A DNA stretch of 64,000 nt from Herbidospora solisilvae (lineage in GTDB: Bacteria > Actinomycetota > Actinomycetes > Streptosporangiales > Streptosporangiaceae). The position numbers were made by a program, and so were the translations under genes. The stretch is taken from positions 248,001 through 312,000 of the forward strand of contig NZ_WXEW01000010.1 of NCBI RefSeq assembly GCF_009901565.1. Direction: 5' to 3'. Numbering within the stretch: the stretch's first letter is position 1; every line of letters starts with the position of its first letter. The notes beneath the pieces were generated by a model. It saw only the letters and a list, made by a program, of their open reading frames with translations, made no database searches and had not been told where the DNA came from. This document shows, piece by piece, positions 25,077 through 34,767 of the stretch.

Positions 25077-26039
25077 ATGAAGAAGCCGGCAGCGGGAAGG
25101 TGGCCGCGCTTCGCGCTCCGGCGCGCGGCGCGGCTGCTGGTGTCGCTCTGGGTGCTGGTGACCGCCTCGTTCCTGATGATCCACCTGGTGCCCGGCGACC
25201 CGGTGCGCGCGGCGCTCGGCCCGACCGCGCCCGCCGACCTGGTGCTCGCCCACGAGGAGGAGCTCGGCCTGCTCGACCCGCTCTGGCAGCAGTACGCGAG
25301 CTTCCTCGGCCGCCTCGTCCGGGGCGACCTGGGCGTCTCGATCGCCAGCCGGCTCTCGGTCGGGGAGACGATCGCCCAGCAGCTGCCCGCCACGGCCGAG
25401 CTCGCCGTGCTGGCCTTCCTGCTGTCGGTGGCGGTCGCGGTGCCCGTCGGCGTGGGGATGGCGGTGCTCACCCGCCGGGGGCGCGGCCGGCGCGCGGAGC
25501 TCGCGTTCACCGGCACGAACGTCGTGGTGAGCGCGATCCCCGACTTCCTGCTCGGCGTCGGGCTGGTCTACCTGCTGGCCGTGCAGACGCACGTGTTCCC
25601 GGTGGCCGGACGCGCCGGGCCCGACTCCTACGTGCTGCCGGTGCTGGCCCTGGCGATCGGCCCGGCGGCGGTGCTGTCGCGCATCGTCCGGGTGGAGATG
25701 CTCGCGGTGATGGAGGCCGACTACATCCGCACCGCACGGGCCAAGAGGCTCACCCCGGTGCGGCTGCACCTCGTGCACGCGCTGCCGAACGCGGTGACCG
25801 CGACCCTGACGATCGGCGGGCTGGCGCTGAGCGCGCTGGTGGCCGGGACGGTGCTGGTGGAGAACGTGTTCGCCTGGCCGGGGCTTGGCTCCTCCATCGT
25901 CTCCTCGATCGTCGCGAAGGACTATCCGCTGGTCCAGGGCACCGTCCTGGTCTACGGCGTCGGCGTCCTGCTGATCAACACGCTCGTCGACGTGGTGCTC
26001 GCGCTGCTCGACCCCCGTTCGGCGATCGGAGAAGCCTGA
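25077..26039 (+). CDS. Peptide ABC transporter permease (DppB type)
   Basis: 320 residues. The first transmembrane helix (LLVSLWVLVTASFLMIHLVP) is followed by GDPVRAALG, typical of DppB. Five further helices follow, and the EAA loop region is around EADYIRTARAKRLTPVRLHLVHALPN (read as two overlapping parts, EADYIRTARAK and LHLVHALPN). It forms half of the membrane channel. It starts 2 nt after the lipoprotein stop and its stop codon overlaps the next start by one base. Confidence 0.92.
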   Translation: MKKPAAGRWPRFALRRAARLLVSLWVLVTASFLMIHLVPGDPVRAALGPTAPADLVLAHEEELGLLDPLWQQYASFLGRLVRGDLGVSIASRLSVGETIAQQLPATAELAVLAFLLSVAVAVPVGVGMAVLTRRGRGRRAELAFTGTNVVVSAIPDFLLGVGLVYLLAVQTHVFPVAGRAGPDSYVLPVLALAIGPAAVLSRIVRVEMLAVMEADYIRTARAKRLTPVRLHLVHALPNAVTATLTIGGLALSALVAGTVLVENVFAWPGLGSSIVSSIVAKDYPLVQGTVLVYGVGVLLINTLVDVVLALLDPRSAIGEA

Positions 26040-27840
26040 TGAGGGCGGCGCTGCGCAGGCCCGTCGGCCTGGCCGGGGTCGTGCTGCTGGTCCTCGTGCT
26101 CGCGGCCGCCGTGTTCGGCCCCGTGGTGTGGGGCGACCGGGCCACGGCCGTCGACACCGCCGACCTGCTGGCCGGGCCGTCGGCCGAGCACTGGATCGGC
26201 ACCGACAACCTCGGCCGCGACCTGTTCGCCCGGGTGCTGGTGGCCGCCCGGCTGTCCATCCTGCTGGCGCTGGCGGCGACCGCGATCAGCATGGTGCTGG
26301 GCTTCCTCCTCGGGGCCGCGCCGATGCTGGCCGGGCGGCGGCTCGGCCGGCTGATCACCGCGGCCGTCAACGTCCTGGTCGCCTTCCCCGGGCTGCTGCT
26401 GGTGCTGTTCTTCGCCGTCGTCTTCGGCGTCGGCGCGCGCGGGGCCGCGCTCGCGGTCGGGCTGGCCGGGGCGCCCGCGTTCGCCCGGTTGTGCCACACG
26501 CTCATCGCCGGGATCTCCGAGCGCGACTACGTCGCCGCCGCCCGCATCGCCGGGGTCGGCCGGGTGCGGATGCTGCTGCGGCACGTGCTGCCGAACATCG
26601 CCGAACCGGTCATCGTGTACGCGACCATGGCCGCCGGCGGGGTGCTGCTCACCTTCGCCGGGTTGTCGTTCCTGGGCCTCGGCGTGCAGGCGCCGGACTA
26701 CGACTGGGGCCGGCTCATGCAGGACGGGCTCAACGGGATTTACATCCACCCGCTGGCCGCGCTCGGCCCGGGGATCGCCGTCGTGCTCGCCGGGCTGGCC
26801 TTCAACCTCACGGGCGAGGCCTTCGCCTCGGCGCCGCGCCGCGCCCACGTCCTGCCGAAGGCCGGTCAGCCGGCACCCGCCACCGCCCCCGCCGCCGGCT
26901 CCGTCCTGTCGGCCGACGACCTGCGGGTGACGATCCCCGGCCCCAACGGCCCGATCCACGCCGTGCGGGGCGTCACCTTCGCCGTCGGCGACGGCGAGGC
27001 CGTCGGGGTCGTCGGCGAGTCGGGGTCGGGCAAGTCCGTGACCGCGCTGGCGGTGGCCGGGCTGCTGGAGCCGCCGGTCCGGGTCGAGGCCGCCCACCTG
27101 GTCGTCGCGGGCGAGGACCTGCTGGCCCCCGGAGCCCACCGGCGGCTGGGCACCGCGCTGGCGGTCGTGTTCCAGGACCCCATGACCTCGTTCAACCCGG
27201 CCCACCGCGTCGGGCCGCAACTGGCCGAGGTGAGCCGCTTCCACCAGGGCATGGGCCGCAAGGCGGCCTTCGCGCGGGCGGTCGACCGGCTGAACGCGGT
27301 GCGGATCGGCGACCCGGCGCGGCGGGCCCGGCAGTACCCGTTCGAGTTCTCCGGCGGCATGCGGCAGCGGGCCATGATCGGCATGGGCCTCATGGGCGAC
27401 CCCCGGCTCATCGTCGCCGACGAGCCGACCACCGCCCTCGACGTCACCGTGCAGCGGCAGGTGCTCGAACTGCTCGCCGACGTGCGCCGCGAGACCGGCG
27501 CGGCGCTCCTGCTGATCAGCCACGACGTGTCGGTCGTGACCGACGTGTGCGACCGCGTCCTGGTCATGTACGCCGGCCGCGTCGTCGAGGAACTGCCCGC
27601 CAAGGACCTGCGCACGCTGGCCCGGCACCCCTACACGCGGGCGCTGGTCGCGGCCGTGCCCGACATGGAGACCGACCTCGACCGGCCGCTCGCCGTGATC
27701 CCCGGGCTGCCCGTCGACCCCGTCGAGACGCCGGCCGGATGCGCCTTCGCGCCCCGCTGCCCGCTCGCCGACGACCACTGCCGCACCGTCGCGCCGCCGC
27801 TGCTGGACGGCGTGGCCTGCCACAAGGCCGGGGAGGCCCC

Positions 27841-27844
<4 letters not shown>
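26039..27844 (+). CDS. Fused peptide ABC permease (DppC type) and ATPase (DppD type)
   Basis: 601 residues. Residues 1-265 are a DppC-like permease: an N-terminal helix, IGTDNLGRDLFARVL and an EAA loop (SERDYVAAARIAGVG). A Pro/Ala linker (about 275-295) leads to an ABC ATPase with Walker A GESGSGKS, Q-loop FQDPMTSFNP, signature FSGGMRQRAM, Walker B LIVADEPTTALD and H-loop LLISHD. The oligopeptide C-terminal module CAFAPRCPLADDHC is also present. Normally these are two separate proteins. The frame is open throughout with no internal stop, so the fusion is real in this sequence. Confidence 0.92.
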
Positions 27845-28571
<727 letters not shown>

Positions 28572-28575
<4 letters not shown>

Positions 28576-29933
28576 ACCAGGCCCACTGGCAGCACCGCCT
28601 CGACGAACTCGCCGCCAAGCACGGGGTGCCCGGCGCCCAGCTGGGCATCCTGCGCGGCGACGACCTGCTGACCCTCGCCACCGGCGTGCTGCACGCCGGG
28701 ACCGGCCAGCCCGCCGCCACCGACTCCGTCTGGCAGATCGGCTCGATCTCCAAGGTGTGGACGGCCACCGTCATCATGCAGCTGATCGACGAGGACCGGT
28801 TCACCCTGGAGACCCCGGTCGCCGAGGTGCTGCCGGAGTTCCGGCTGCGCGACCCCGAGACCACCGCCGCCGTCACCGTCTGGCACCTGCTCACCCACAC
28901 CAGCGGCATCGACGGCGACCTGTTCACCGACACCGGCCGGGGCGACGACGCCCTGGAGAAGTACGTCGCCCTGCTGGCCGACTCGGCGCACAATCACCCG
29001 ATCGGCGCGACCTGGTCGTACTGCAACGCGGGCTACTCGGTGCTCGGCCGGATCATCGAGGTCGCCACCGGGCAGACGTGGGACCAGGCGATCAGGGAGA
29101 AGCTCTTCACGCCGCTCGGCCTGACCCACACCACGACCCTGCCCGAGGACGCCATGGTCTTCGGCCACGCCATGGGCCACGTCAAGGGCGGCGACGAGCC
29201 CGTGGTCGCGCCCGTGTGGGGGCTGCCGCGCGCGGTCGGCCCGGCCGGGCTCATCACCGCGACCGTCGCCGACGTGCTCGCCTTCGCCCGCATGCACCTG
29301 CGGGGCGGGGTCGCCGCCGACGGCACCCGGGTGCTCTCGGAGGAGAGCACGGCGGCGATGTCGGCGTACCAGACCGAGTGCCCCGAGAAGCGGCTGCTCG
29401 GCGACTCGTGGGGGCTCGGCTGGTTCCGCTGCGACTGGCACGGCCACCGCGCCTACGGCCACGACGGCAACACCATCGGCCAGGCGGCGTTCCTGCGCGT
29501 GCTGCCCGAGGCCGGGGTCGCCGTCGCGCTGCTCACCAACGGCGGCCACACCCACGACCTGTACGCCGACCTGTACGACGAGATCTTCGCCGAGCTCACC
29601 GGCGTCCGGCTGCCCGAGCCGTTCGAACCCCCGGCCGAGCCGGCCGCCGCCGACCTCACCCCCTACGCCGGCACCTACGAGCGCGAGTCGGTCCGCATGG
29701 AGGTGTTCGACGACGACGGCAAGCCGACCCTGCGCACCACCCTCACGGGCCCGCTCGCCGGGCTGGAGGACGACCCCGTGCAGACGTACGAGATGACCCC
29801 GGTCGAGCCCGGCCTGTACGCGGTCCGCCCCGAAGGCATGGAGACGTGGGTGCCCGTGACCTTCTACTCCCTGCCCACCGGCGAGGAGTACGTCCACTAC
29901 GGCGCCCGCGCGACCCCGAAGAAGCTCGGCTGA
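28572..29933 (+). CDS. Serine hydrolase, class C beta-lactamase/D-aminopeptidase-like (paralog 2)
   Basis: 453 residues with S58-I-S-K61 (GSISKVW), Y150-C-N152 and H297-D-G, the three S12/beta-lactamase motifs, plus a C-terminal beta domain from about 365 (YAGTYERESVRMEVF). No signal peptide. It is clearly paralogous to the product of 22124-23476 along the whole length (for example GDLFTDTGRGDDALEKYVALL region and HDGNTIGQAAFLRVLP). Two cytoplasmic hydrolases with different substrate ranges would suit breakdown of imported D-residue peptides. The specific reaction is inferred. Confidence 0.85.
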
Positions 29934-29935
29934 CC

Positions 29936-30709
29936 GTGCTGCGCGACCACCTCGGGGCGGCCCGGGACGCGACCGACCGGGCCCGCAAGGCCGGCGTGGA
30001 GATCCGGGAACTCCACGACCTGCCCGAAACCCACGCCATGATCGACCTGCTCGTGGAGATCTGGGGCCGCCCGCTGATCACCGTGGAGTTCCTCCGCGCG
30101 CTGACCCGCGCCGGCAACTACGCCGCGGGCGCCTACGACGGAGACCGCCTCGTCGGCGTCTGCATCGGATTCCACGAGGAACCGGCGGCCCGCACCCTGC
30201 ACAGCCACGTCGCCGGGGTCGCGCCGGGCCTGGCGGGCCGCGGCGTCGGCGCCGCGCTCAAGCTGCACCAGCGGGCCTGGGCGCTGGCCCGGGGCATCCC
30301 GACGATCGAGTGGACCTTCGACCCGCTGGTCGGCCGCAACGCCTACTTCAACATCGTCAAGCTGGGGGCGCTCCCGGTGGAGTACCTCCCGAACTTCTAC
30401 GGCCCGATGCACGACGCGATCAACGGCGCCGACGACACCGACCGGCTGCTGGTGCGCTGGAACCTGCTCTCCCCGAGGGTCGTCGCGGCCTGCTCGGGCG
30501 GGCCGTTCGACCGCCCGGCGGGCGGCCCGTCGAGCCGCCGCGTCGCCACCCCCGACGACATCGAGGCGCTGCGCGCCGCCGACCCGGCCGCCGCCGTGGC
30601 GTGGCGGCGGCGGCTGCGCGACGAACTGGCGCCGCTGATGACCTCCGGAGGCCGCGTCGTCGACTTCGACCGCGACCTCGGCTATCTCGTCGACCTGGAG
30701 ACCCCATGA
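29936..30709 (+). CDS. GNAT acyltransferase, COG3375-type (putative D-amino acid N-succinyltransferase)
   Basis: 257 residues. The GNAT fold shows strand/helix elements LVGVCIGFHEEP, HVAGVAPGLAGRGVGAALK (the acyl-CoA pyrophosphate loop) and then IEWTFDPLVGRNAYFNI, VKLGALPVEYLPNFYG. This last block marks the uncharacterised-looking COG3375 subfamily. Members sit next to N-succinylamino acid racemases; in Geobacillus such a protein succinylates D-amino acids. Here it overlaps the racemase-type gene start by four bases. GTG at 29936 is 2 nt after the preceding stop. Acyl donor and substrate are inferred from that precedent. Confidence 0.8.
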   Translation: MLRDHLGAARDATDRARKAGVEIRELHDLPETHAMIDLLVEIWGRPLITVEFLRALTRAGNYAAGAYDGDRLVGVCIGFHEEPAARTLHSHVAGVAPGLAGRGVGAALKLHQRAWALARGIPTIEWTFDPLVGRNAYFNIVKLGALPVEYLPNFYGPMHDAINGADDTDRLLVRWNLLSPRVVAACSGGPFDRPAGGPSSRRVATPDDIEALRAADPAAAVAWRRRLRDELAPLMTSGGRVVDFDRDLGYLVDLETP

Positions 30710-31830
30710 AGCTGCGCGGAATCGAACTGCGCCGTGTCTCGATGCCGCTCGTGGCACCGTTCCGCACCTCGTTCGGCACCCAGACCGAACGCGACGTCCT
30801 GCTGCTGAGGGCGGTGACCGACGATGCCGAGGGCTGGGGCGAGTGCGTCGCGCTGACCGACCCGCTCTACTCGCCCGAGTACGTCGACTCCCAGCAGGAC
30901 GTGCTGCGCCGCTTCCTGCTGCCCCGGCTCGCCTCGCCCGAGGGGGCCGCCGCGCTCGGGCGGTCGGGCGCGGCCGCCGTCGCGGGGGCGCTGCACGCGT
31001 ACAAGGGACACCGCATGGCCAAGGCCGCCGTGGAGATGGCGATCCTGGACGCCGAACTGCGCGCCCTCGGCCGCTCCTTCGGCCGCGAACTCGGCGCCGT
31101 CGCCGACCGTGTGCCCAGCGGCGTCTCGGTCGGCATCCACGACTCGATCCCGGCGCTGCTGTCGGCCGTCGAGGGCTACCTGGACGAGGGGTACGCCCGC
31201 ATCAAGCTGAAGATCGAACCCGGCTGGGACGTGGCGCCGGTGGCCGCCGTCCGCGAGCGGTTCGGCGGCGACGTGCTCCTCCAGGTGGACGCCAACACCG
31301 CCTACACCCTCCGCGACGCCCGCCACCTGGCCAAACTTGACGCGTTCGACCTGCTGCTGATCGAACAGCCGCTGGAGGAGGAGGACGTCCTGGGCCACGC
31401 CGCGCTGGCCCGCCAGCTCGCCACGCCGATCTGCCTCGACGAGTCGGTCGTGTCGGCGCAGACCGCCGCCGCCGCGATCACGCTCGGGGCGTGCCAGATC
31501 ATCAACATCAAGCCCGGCCGGGTCGGCGGCTACCTGGAGGCCAGGAAGATCCACGACCTGGCCGCCGCCCACGGGGTCGCGGTCTGGTGCGGCGGCATGG
31601 TGGAGACCGGCCTCGGCCGCGCCGCCAACATCGCCCTGGCCGCGCTGCCCGGCTTCACCCTGCCCGGCGACGTGTCGGCCTCCGGCCGCTTCTACCGGAC
31701 CGACATCACCGAGCCGATCGTCCTCGTGGACGGCCACGTCGAGGTCCCGACAGGTCCCGGCCTGGGCGTGACGCCGATCCCCGAGCTGCTGGACCGGGTG
31801 ACGACGTCGGTGGAGTGGATCCCGTTCTGA
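30706..31830 (+). CDS. Enolase-superfamily N-succinylamino acid racemase/o-succinylbenzoate synthase
   Basis: 374 residues, muconate-lactonizing subgroup. The catalytic Lys pair is K169 (IKLKIEPGWD) and K269 (IINIKPGRVGG); metal ligands are D195 (VDANTAYT), E220 (LIEQPLEE) and D245 (CLDESV). The motif WCGGMVETGLGRAANI is typical of the NSAR/OSBS family. These enzymes racemise N-succinylamino acids and may also make o-succinylbenzoate. No menaquinone gene is nearby, while a COG3375 GNAT and peptide genes are, so the NSAR role is favoured. It closes the coupled operon, 22 nt before pucR. Confidence 0.88.
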   Translation: MKLRGIELRRVSMPLVAPFRTSFGTQTERDVLLLRAVTDDAEGWGECVALTDPLYSPEYVDSQQDVLRRFLLPRLASPEGAAALGRSGAAAVAGALHAYKGHRMAKAAVEMAILDAELRALGRSFGRELGAVADRVPSGVSVGIHDSIPALLSAVEGYLDEGYARIKLKIEPGWDVAPVAAVRERFGGDVLLQVDANTAYTLRDARHLAKLDAFDLLLIEQPLEEEDVLGHAALARQLATPICLDESVVSAQTAAAAITLGACQIINIKPGRVGGYLEARKIHDLAAAHGVAVWCGGMVETGLGRAANIALAALPGFTLPGDVSASGRFYRTDITEPIVLVDGHVEVPTGPGLGVTPIPELLDRVTTSVEWIPF

Positions 31831-31840
31831 GGTGCGCGCC

Positions 31841-31846
31841 TATACT
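31841..31846 (+). promoter_or_regulatory. -10 element of the pucR-type gene (leaderless)
   Basis: TATACT ends 6 nt before the GTG at 31853. It shows that the regulator can be transcribed independently of the upstream operon. No clear -35 is visible. Confidence 0.55.
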
Positions 31847-31852
31847 CCGGGC

Positions 31853-33463
31853 GTGAGTCAGCGACCGCGTGCGAGCCTCGGCCGCGTCCTCGACGACCTG
31901 GGCTCCACCCTCCTCGAACTCGTCGCGGGCGACGTCGACCACCCGGAGGGCATCAGCGCCCTGGTCATCTTCGACCCGCTCGACGAACCCGTGCTCGCGC
32001 CCCGATCGCTGGTGCTGGGCGTCGGCGTCGACCCCGCCGCCGGGGGGCTGCCCGCGCTGCTGCGCTCCCTCGGCGGCCACGACACGGTCGCCCTGGTGAT
32101 CCGGGCCCCGGTCGCGCTCACCCCGGAGGTGCGGGCGGCCGTCCAGGAGAGCGGCGTCGCCCTGATCGGCCTGCGCCGGGGCGCGACGTGGGCGCAGCTC
32201 ACCGCCCTCATCCGCGCCATGCTCGCCGAGGGCGACATCGGCGTCACCGGCCACGAGTCGCTGGGCGGCCTCCCGTCGGGCGACCTGTTCGCCGTCGCCA
32301 ACGCTGTGGCCGCGCTCCTCGACGCCCCCATCACCATCGAGGACCGCAGCTCCCGTGTGCTGGCCTTCTCCGGCCGCCAGGACGAGGCCGACCCCTCCCG
32401 GGTGGAGACCGTCATCGGCCGCCAGGTCCCGGAACGCTACGCCAACCGCCTCACCGAACTGGGCGTCTTCCGCGACCTCTACCGCTATCAGGCCCCCGTC
32501 GTCGTCAAACCCCAGGACCTCGGCTACGACGAGACGACCGTGCAGCGCGTCGCCATCGCCGTCCGCGCCGGCGACGAGGTCCTCGGCTCGATCTGGGCCG
32601 CCATGGACGGCGAGGTCGACCGCGAACGCACCCAGGCGCTCCTGGACGCCTCGAAACTGGTCGCCCTCCACCTGCTGCGCCTGCGCGCCGGCGCCGACGT
32701 CCAGCGCAGGCTGCGCACCGACCTGATCGGCACCGTCCTGGAAGGCGGCGCCGGAGCCCGCGACGCCCTCGGCCGCCTGGGCCTGTCGGCCCGCCGCCTC
32801 GTCATCGTGAGCGCCGGCCTGCTGCCCGGCCATCCCCAGACCGACCTCGAACGCCTGGCCGACGCCCTGTCGGTCCACCTGTCGGCCACGGTCCCGTCCT
32901 CGGCGGTGGCCGCCGTCGGCGGCACCGTCTACGGCCTGCTCCCGGTGGTCGTCACGACCGGCAGCCCCGAACAGCGCGCCGCCCGGCTGGCCGCCGACTT
33001 CGTCGACCGCGTCGACGGCAACCTGCACGCGATCGTCGCCGTCGCCCCCGCGGGCTCCGACATCAGCGGCATCGTGCACGGGAAGGCCCAGGCCGACCGG
33101 GTGCTGCGGGTGATGCGCGAAGGCCACACGGGCCTGCGCGTGGCCCAGCTCGACGACGTCCAGACCCTGGCCCTGGTCCTCGAACTGCGCGACCTGGCCG
33201 CCGCCCGCGACGAACGCCCGGGAGGCGCGATCGCCCGGCTGATGGAGTACGACGAACGCAACAACGCGGGCCTGGTCGAGACGCTGGAGGCATGGCTCGA
33301 CGCGCTCGGCGACGTGGGCAAGGCGGCCAACGCCCTGTTCATCCACCCGAACACGCTGCGCTATCGGCTGAAGCGGGTCACCGAGGTGGGCGAGATCGAC
33401 CTGACGGACCCGGAACAGCGGTTCGCGGCGATGCTGCAACTCCGCATCCTGGCCCCCCGCTGA
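31853..33463 (+). CDS. PucR-family transcriptional regulator
   Basis: 536 residues. An N-terminal PucR-like ligand domain (about 1-130) is followed by a GAF-like middle region (SGDLFAVANAVAALLDAPIT onward). A GGDEF-like central domain and the C-terminal PucR helix-turn-helix (ALFIHPNTLRYRLKRV, residues about 495-515) complete it. PucR proteins regulate nitrogen-compound catabolism. Its place after the peptide/racemase operon, in the same direction, suggests it controls that cluster; the inverted repeat at 22046 is a candidate target. The GTG start is supported by the -10 element 6 nt upstream. Confidence 0.88.
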   Translation: MSQRPRASLGRVLDDLGSTLLELVAGDVDHPEGISALVIFDPLDEPVLAPRSLVLGVGVDPAAGGLPALLRSLGGHDTVALVIRAPVALTPEVRAAVQESGVALIGLRRGATWAQLTALIRAMLAEGDIGVTGHESLGGLPSGDLFAVANAVAALLDAPITIEDRSSRVLAFSGRQDEADPSRVETVIGRQVPERYANRLTELGVFRDLYRYQAPVVVKPQDLGYDETTVQRVAIAVRAGDEVLGSIWAAMDGEVDRERTQALLDASKLVALHLLRLRAGADVQRRLRTDLIGTVLEGGAGARDALGRLGLSARRLVIVSAGLLPGHPQTDLERLADALSVHLSATVPSSAVAAVGGTVYGLLPVVVTTGSPEQRAARLAADFVDRVDGNLHAIVAVAPAGSDISGIVHGKAQADRVLRVMREGHTGLRVAQLDDVQTLALVLELRDLAAARDERPGGAIARLMEYDERNNAGLVETLEAWLDALGDVGKAANALFIHPNTLRYRLKRVTEVGEIDLTDPEQRFAAMLQLRILAPR

Positions 33464-33495
33464 CCCCGGTCAGGCGCATTCCCGGCACGGGCCCG

Positions 33496-34155
33496 TCAGC
33501 GATGCCGCGTGCACCATTGCACGTGCAGTTCCGCCGGCGAACAGCGGCGGTCGGTGTAGCGGTACCGGCCGACCCCGAGCTCGGCGCAGCAGTGGGCGCC
33601 CGGGTCCTCCGCGCGGTGTGCCGGGCACTCTTCGACCAGGCCGCGCAGCTGCTCCATCTCCAGTTCGAAGGCGCGGCGGCTGCCGGTCAGGAACAGGGTG
33701 TCCGCCGCGACGTCCGAGTGGAGATGGTCGCGGAAGCCGCGATGGCGCTGCCGGCCGTCGTCGCCGGGCGGGCGCCACGCCGTCGGCGGGAGCGCCACCC
33801 GATGCGGACGCCCCGCGCCCAGCCGGGCCCTGACCTGCTTCCAGCGTGAGGCCGGGAAGCCCAGCCGGTGGTGCAGCAGCACCAGATCGAGCAGTCGCTC
33901 CTCGTTGGCCGAGCCGGCCGGGCGGGCCTTGCGGAGCGGCAGGTAGATCAGGGTGTTCGGCGACCGGGCGGCCAGCCCCCAGGCCATCGCGACCGTCAGG
34001 GCCGTCGCGCGGTCGACGCTCAGCTCCGCGCTCCAGGTGCGTTCGTAGAGCATCCCGTGCCGGGCGGCCCGTGCTGGCCGGATCACGCGGTAGGTGTCCC
34101 GGCCCAGGCGGACCTCGCTGATCAGTGTCGGCCAGGTCTGGTCGGCCAGTCGCAT
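33496..34155 (-). CDS. Uncharacterised 219-residue protein
   Basis: I do not recognise the family. The protein is Arg-rich and soluble, with no signal peptide. The N-terminal half looks like a small alpha/beta domain (WPTLISEVRLGRDTYRVIRP, WSAELSVDRATALTVAMAWG). The C-terminus has several Cys (EECPAHRAEDPGAHCCAELG, DRRCSPAELHVQWC) that could bind metal. An in-frame GTG two codons earlier (34161) is an alternative start. It is divergent from the riboswitch-controlled gene. Confidence 0.65.
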   Translation of the reverse strand: MRLADQTWPTLISEVRLGRDTYRVIRPARAARHGMLYERTWSAELSVDRATALTVAMAWGLAARSPNTLIYLPLRKARPAGSANEERLLDLVLLHHRLGFPASRWKQVRARLGAGRPHRVALPPTAWRPPGDDGRQRHRGFRDHLHSDVAADTLFLTGSRRAFELEMEQLRGLVEECPAHRAEDPGAHCCAELGVGRYRYTDRRCSPAELHVQWCTRHR

Positions 34156-34232
34156 CCGCACCCCGTTCTCGTGTCCAGGAGAGCAGGGTAGAAGGCGGTG
34201 TGTACGCGTGCCGACCGGTTTTTCCCCGTATG

Positions 34233-34401
34233 AGACGATGCCCGGACAAGGCGACGGCGGACGAGGAAACCGGTGTGAATCCGGTGCGGTCCCGCCACTG
34301 TGATCGGTGAGCGACTCCCGAACGCGCCACCGCCCCCGCGGGTGGGAAGGCCGGGACGAGCGTCGACCCGAGAGCCAGGAGACTCACGCGGTCGCCTCCT
34401 C
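34233..34401 (+). promoter_or_regulatory. Cobalamin (B12) riboswitch
   Basis: The conserved core is plain: GAAACCGGTGTGAATCCGG at about 34265, then CGGTCCCGCCACTGTGA around 34286-34303 and the B12-box-like GAGCCAGGAGAC at 34372-34383. A CCTCCTC segment near 34395 could pair with the GAGAGAGG ribosome site near 34424, so B12 binding probably blocks translation of the gene at 34441. Boundaries are approximate. Confidence 0.92.
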
Positions 34402-34440
34402 ACGAGCCGGGGCGGATCTCCCCGAGAGAGGACGGCGCCG

Positions 34441-34767
34441 GTGCGGGTCACCGTGTGCCGGGACTGCTGCTGCGGCAGCGCCCGGAAGGTTCCCTGTCTC
34501 GACCACGACGAGCAGATCCGGCTGCTCGGCGAGGTCGCCGAGGTGCGGGTGACCGAGTGTCTCGACGTGTGCGACCAGGCCAACGTCATCGTCGTCCAGC
34601 CGACCCCCGAAGGGCGGGCCGCCGGGGGCCGGCCGGTGTGGCTCGCGTTCGTCAACGACGGCCACGCCACCGCCGACGTGGCCGACTGGATCCGCGCGGG
34701 TGGTCCGGGGCTCGCGCCGCTGCCACCGATCCTCGAACTGCACCGCTTCAGCGGGCCGCGCCGCTGA
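34441..34767 (+). CDS. Thioredoxin-like [2Fe-2S] ferredoxin-type protein under B12 control
   Basis: 108 residues. Cysteines CRDCCCGS near the N-terminus and ECLDVCDQANVIVVQP in the middle give the Cys pattern of small thioredoxin-like [2Fe-2S] ferredoxins. Such proteins are found beside cobalamin or cobalt genes in actinobacteria. The GTG lies behind a GAGAGAGGA ribosome site inside the riboswitch expression platform, so it should be made when B12 is low. Its partner is unknown. The 3' end overlaps the converging glycosyltransferase gene by 20 bp. Confidence 0.85.
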   Translation: MRVTVCRDCCCGSARKVPCLDHDEQIRLLGEVAEVRVTECLDVCDQANVIVVQPTPEGRAAGGRPVWLAFVNDGHATADVADWIRAGGPGLAPLPPILELHRFSGPRR

